From assembly GCF_933775445.1 (NCBI RefSeq), contig NC_065878.1:2006001-2070000 (forward strand): a stretch of 64,000 nt of DNA, in the 5' to 3' direction. How positions within the stretch are numbered: the first letter of the stretch is position 1; every line of letters begins with the position of its first letter. Source of the stretch: Argentina anserina. Lineage: Eukaryota > Streptophyta > Magnoliopsida > Rosales > Rosaceae. The notes beneath the pieces were generated by a model. It saw only the letters and a list, made by a program, of their open reading frames with translations, made no database searches and was not told the origin of the DNA. This document shows positions 58,931 to 64,000 of the stretch, one piece after another. The position numbers were made by a program, and so were the translations under genes.

Positions 58931-59774
58931 GGGATTCTAGTTGCACCTCCTAATTTACTGTGTATACCCCTTTGATTTTTGCAAAATTCATTTTTGTTGT
59001 TTTACTCTTTAACGAAAATGGTAAACAAATGAAAAAACATTGAATGATCGTATTGAAGAAGAAGAGCTACAATTCCATCTCCTTATCTTTTGGCAAGCTT
59101 TCAATTAAAAACCTTAAACCAGACCCCTTTCAATCTTTACCTTCCGATTAAACCTCAGCTTGATTATTTGACATGAATTATCAGTCATCTTAATAGGGAA
59201 GATCATCATTATCGCGATTGGACAATGGTTCTTATTCTCCAAAACAAATTTCCTATTAGTTTGCCAGAATCTGATGCATTAGGTAATCAAAAGCATCAAT
59301 ATTCAATAGTAGGATTCATAAAAGTTGGGCTTAAAAATAATCAAGATATCACTCTTTGGCTTATTATTAAGTGAAAAGGAAAATTAAGAAACTAATTCAT
59401 TAAAAATTTACCTAAGGGGTTTGGTGTAGTGGTAATGCATGTTGCATATGCATGTTGGGTGAATGCTGATGTGATACTCCTGGTAATAGGAAGTCACTAG
59501 TATGATCATCCGCATCCGCATGTAAAAAATACTTCATGAAGAATGTCTGTACCGTATCTGCTCTCTGGGTCCGGAGTGGTAGACCCAACGGTCCACCATT
59601 TTTTGTACCCAACAAAAATTGGTACAAAGAATTTGATAAAAGTCGCTACAGTGTAGATGATGAAGAAAAGAGAGATGAAGTTTCTTTTGTTAAAGGGTAA
59701 AACAGGGAAAATGAATTTTGTAAAAATCAAAGAAGGTATACACAGTAAATTAAGAGGTGAAACTAGAATTTTCC
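58931..59774. mobile_element. Mutator-like element with long inverted repeats
   Basis: Flanked by a perfect 10-bp duplication TTATGCAACC (58921-58930 and 59775-59784). Inverted repeats of roughly 90 bp share TTCTAGTTGCACCTC, TAATTTACTGTGTATACC, CTTTGATTTTTGCAAAATTC and TGTTTTACTCTTTAAC (right arm with small changes). It is 844 bp with no transposase. A 9-11 bp duplication plus long inverted repeats indicates Mutator-like. Confidence 0.85.
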
Positions 59775-59784
59775 TTATGCAACC

Positions 59785-62700
59785 CTCTAAAAATAAGAGA
59801 AAAGAAAATGCATAATGGTAAAATCAAGCTTTAGTGTAAGATTGAGACAATTTCGATATAATAATTAGGCACATGTCACTGTTGCCGCCGTTTTAAATGG
59901 AGCCCAATTACAACAAAGTTGTGGATTAAGCTTCATATATTAATAGACTATTTCGAGTTGATCTTATAGAGATTTACTCATTTAAATACTGATTCCTTTT
60001 TCAATTTTACTATATACTGATCCATTTTTCAATATGCCAATCCATTGACACATAATGTAGGCGTTTAAAAGTTTGCTTAATCATTTGAAATAAGCTTTTA
60101 GCACCAGATTTTAATCTGCGATACGCTTTGGTATGACTATAATAAAAGAGAGAATTGAGAGAAGAACAGTCTTGATATAATTGATATACATGAAAACCCA
60201 CTACCAAAACCCTAAAAAGCAAAACAAAAATATATATTTCATGGGCCATTCACTAATGATTCTACAAATAAAAGTGTGTTTATATGTTCCCACGCGCTTC
60301 TGAAGCTTTGAAATTATTCACGCGCGGACTTAGCAAAAGAATGTTGTGATTAGAGAGCTCAAAACATGCCAATTGCTATGGTTTGGACTTTGGACTCATT
60401 AGTGTTCCAATTAATGTTATGGTTTTCAACTTAAAGAACATTGACATGAAACTTGTAGTTATATGGGCGATATATAATGGAGCATATTAGGGTTTAGGAT
60501 TTAGGGGCATGTTATCATTTGGCTTTAATATGTCTAGGTCTACCAACTATAATTCCTCCTCCACAATAGAAATTCAATTAGTCTTTCAAATGATGATTAT
60601 TTTGTTGAGGACTAGTTGATGACCTCCATGGTTCACTCATTTTTTTATCTCATATTCACATCTCGACGGTTTAGTTTATAGATATATATATATATATATA
60701 TATATTTCACCAAAATAAAATTATAACAAATGGACACTCGGTGGTGAAACAAGATTCCTCACACTTTGTCTAACCAACACAAATAGTCACATGATTATCG
60801 CAAAAATCAATATACATGAGTCAAGAATGTCAACTTCTGAACCAATCAAAATCGATTTCAAAATTAGTCGATAACTTACTCGCTGTCAGTCTTAAGAAGA
60901 GAGCTTTTCAATAGCATTACATACCAAAACCTCCGACATATTTACAGAGACAACCTCCCCATTATATTGACACCCAGAAAGAACCGATTTTTAGATAATC
61001 CTTGAAAATGATATGCATCATAAACATGCGCACTCAACAACACGACCAAACCCTACCTACTAACAATCTAAACCCTCACTCAAGAGGAAGAGGGACGAAG
61101 AAAAAAATCTGAAAAAATAGGACAAAAACAAACTTGGCCCAAATGACCCAAGTCCACCTATATTGATCCTAACCTAGGTCCGCCTCCAATGAATCACCAA
61201 AGACCAACAAGCCCATTGACAACTAGACACGTCGCCGCCTTCCGATCGTCCAATCGTCACCCCGCCGTTTCCGCCCAAGAGCCTCTGATCGAGTCTGTAA
61301 CTCTTTTTTCATGATTCAACCGAGAACAAAGACTTTAAAATCTGACTCAAACTTGAAGATCAAACCTGGTAAAACCGCCACCGCTGCCTCCACCGCCTCC
61401 CCAACTCTAAACTCCGCACAAATCATAGCTCCACCTACCAATAAGAACCCGACCACCAGCCATAAGATGACGCCCCAACATCGCCACTGAAAGCAACTAT
61501 TATGACTCGGAAAGCAAATCTACCTCTCCGACCGCACCAAGCCGCCACCCTCTGGAGATCCACCACCAGCACCCCCAGATGAAGCCCCAAAGGATCTGCC
61601 ACAACTCCCATCCAATGGTCACGTCAATGCAATTTTTTTTTATAAAAACCATAGAGCTCTGATTTTTGCGGTGCTCCAACTCGATTAGTTTTTGTATAGA
61701 ATATGACATTTGTCAGTTTGTAGATATATATGAGTAAATTATCCATGTAAAATTTCATTCAATTTGAAAATCGTTAAGATATTCATAAATGTGATTTACT
61801 TATTATGAATTTGAATGGTGTATGTTTGACAATTTTGGTCCGTTAAATTTTAATTTGATCTACTTTGATTAACGATAATTAAATTGACGGAAATTTGTAA
61901 AAATAATCTACTTATATAGACCTAAAATCTAAACAATTAAGATTAAAAATTGTGGTCGAAAAGTATGTCTAATTAACAATTGATTAAAAAGTCATAAACT
62001 AATCATTAACAAGAAAATCTTTTATTCAATTTATACTTTAAATATCAACTATTTGCTTGATATATGCAATCTCTCATATCCATGATTATCGGGTGCAACA
62101 AATTTTATTTTATTTTATTAAAATCATCTCAAGTTTCACAATAGCATATTGAACTAATCGAAGTGCAGTTGCCGTGCAAAATACCGGGGTCGCTCAACTT
62201 TGGGCTAGGAATTTGTGGCTCAACTATTATCACCAGAATTCAACATGCAACGCCTCCTTTTGGTTTAATACCCCACTATACGTCACAACCTAGTCTACAC
62301 ATTGATATATTATCCGTTTTTAATCACCCTTACTATTTTGTTATTCTAATTAAGAACTCTAAACCCGTCTTATTACGTGAAGTTAAGTCTATTCACATAG
62401 ACACAACAACTTTTCTCCCTAAAATGATGTGGATTTATAGTGTAGATGTTAGTTTAAGGGGATTGACGTTTCTCACCGCCACACTTCTGGCCAAGAATGT
62501 TCTTTGTACTAATTGTCATAGCCCAGTATACACGGTTATATATGGTTTGTTTTGGGATCTAAGAACAAAACTACAAGGGCGGAGCTCAAAATGGACAATA
62601 TCTAGTGTGGACTGAGCTGTGATAATTTTTATATCTATATATTTCTATACTAAATTAAGCGTCACATTTATCGTCATATAAGCAAAATATAGATTGACGG

Positions 62701-64000
62701 AATTATTTATTAGTCTAGAAAATAAGAAAATGTTAGAAACCCAAGAAGATTTGATCTAATGACATAGTAGTACTTTATTCATAAGATGACAGTATACTCT
62801 AGTATTCCTAATAACAAAGAAACAGTGCGACAATTCAAAAACACAATCAAAAAATCATTTGTCATTCAAAATTGTATTGCACGAATATGAGACTGGTCAT
62901 GCAGTATCTTGACAATTCTGATTCCAAACACGAATGAGTTGAATCTTACACTTTTGCCCAAGACGATATGTGTTCCTCAAAATTATGCAAGAGAAACATA
63001 GAGGATCTCTTGACAAGGAAATCCAGTTCAATAATATCATACCAATGCATATGGTACCCAGTAGTGTAACACATTCAAGAGGAAAAAGCAATGCAAGGTT
63101 AAATTATGTGTCCATGGTCACACCCATGTGGAAGCTCCAGAATTCCCTCTCTCTAATGAAAGCTCTCTGTATGTTTCAAGTCCCAACTACTTTTGTTACT
63201 CACCCACCATGAGCAAACAATTTGTACTCTCATTTCATCTTCCTTTGTGCACATAACTGAGTAATGAACATGAAAAGGTTGGGAGAAAAGCCATGGCCCT
63301 CTTTGCTGTAACTTATAATGAGGTCTGAGTTGGGTGTTTGGAGGGAAAGAAGGAAGGAGATGGGGAAAGATTTCATTCATCATCATTCATTTGTTGTGGG
63401 GGCATTTTCATCTATATAAACAATGACAACTAATAGAGAGCTAGCATAGAAATGCAAATGAGGAAGATGGTTGCCCCTCTCCTATATCTTAAGCAAATCC
63501 CCATACCTTTTGTGGTTTACTACCACCAGAAAAACAAAACCCCATTCTCTCTTTTGCGAATGTAGGGATTATAGTATCCCCAATCATGATCATACTGAGA
63601 ATTATTTAAACGGGAATGAGCAAAAGCTTCATAAAAAGCAAAGACCAAAAAAAAAAAGAACATTGTGTTCATTTATTTTTAAGATGGGTGGGGCATGAGC
63701 ACTAATGAGTAATGACCCTTAATAATGTGTTTGAAGATGATAGAAAAATGAAACACATTGTTGGCCAGAGATCAGAAAACAAAGACAGAAGATCCCATTT
63801 CCATATCACATATCATATATCATATCATACATGTCAATTAAGCTAATTGTTTAGTTTTGGCTTAATGCATTGACTAACCCACAGAAACACACTTGGAATT
63901 TGTCTCTCAACCCAAATTCCAAGAGCGTGTAATCCACACTGCCATCACAAATAGATGGTCAGTTGTTTATAAAAAGAAATTCACTTGCTCTTTGGTCATC
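59785..64000. other. Gene-poor right end of the window
   Basis: No gene is recognised. 60880-61690 is GC-richer and looks like an old element on the minus strand (many GGCGG and GGTGG runs when reversed). A 150-codon plus-strand frame at 62163-62615 has no family resemblance and may be chance. 63250-63450 contains a TATATAAA near 63413 that could be a promoter for a gene outside the window. A (TA)n tract lies at 60682-60704. Confidence 0.35.

Noticed and set aside
59412..59627. Possible tRNA-derived SINE (TGGTGTAGTGGTAATGC looks like a pol III A box)
   Set aside because: No convincing B box at the right distance and no poly-A or poly-T tail. The segment lies inside a well-bounded Mutator-like element, so it is treated as element interior.
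62163..62615. 150-codon open frame as a gene
   Set aside because: No recognisable domain, no clear promoter or splice context, and AT-rich gene-poor surroundings. It is kept only as a remark.

Overview
This is a plant nuclear window, almost certainly from a eudicot. The evidence is spliced genes with GT-AG introns, plant-only families (pheophytinase, CC-NB-LRR, group F bZIP, MBOAT wax synthase, VPS62/DUF946) and a dense mixture of plant transposon types. The gene set and AT-rich background would fit Rosaceae, but that is an impression and not proven by the sequence.

Layout. Positions 1-6670 hold a hairpin repeat, an LTR-like fragment, and a duplicated block (2095-5657) that sits between two ~1 kb direct repeats (1020-2094 and 5660-6670). 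The block is a second copy of sequence also found at 13259-14489 and 20857-28803. It ends in a truncated, frameshifted wax synthase pseudogene. A two-exon VPS62-like gene follows (7787-9702), then the broken 3' end of an unrecognised minus-strand gene (10231-11552). Positions 13259-29168 are the other copy of the duplicated block, swollen by transposons: a 3.6 kb hAT element (16833-20434) carrying SEC14 exons on the minus strand and a degraded transposase, and a young 6.5 kb Copia element (21304-27844) about 200 bp upstream of the second wax synthase copy, which has an in-frame stop.

Positions 30181-37260 hold two minus-strand housekeeping genes: a GIY-YIG nuclease-domain protein and pheophytinase (PPH), the latter with an apparent 1-nt frameshift in its last exon. 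A CC-NB-LRR immune receptor gene (41475-45779) reads through in one frame except for a single TGA. A zinc-sensor-type group F bZIP gene follows (47318-48091). After that the window is gene-poor, with fragments of a chromomethylase and of a lectin receptor kinase, a probable Helitron with nested insertions, and several MITEs.

The strongest signal beyond the genes is a set of compact transposons whose ends can be fixed to the base by target-site duplications (TSDs). Seven hAT-type elements have 8-bp TSDs. Three of these share a TAGGG/TAGAGG-type end and carry dense subterminal arrays, each with its own motif. There is also one Mutator-like element (10-bp TSD), one Tourist-like element (TTA) and one Copia element (5-bp TSD). 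For the Copia element, the duplicated block at ~4.7 kb still preserves the empty target site.
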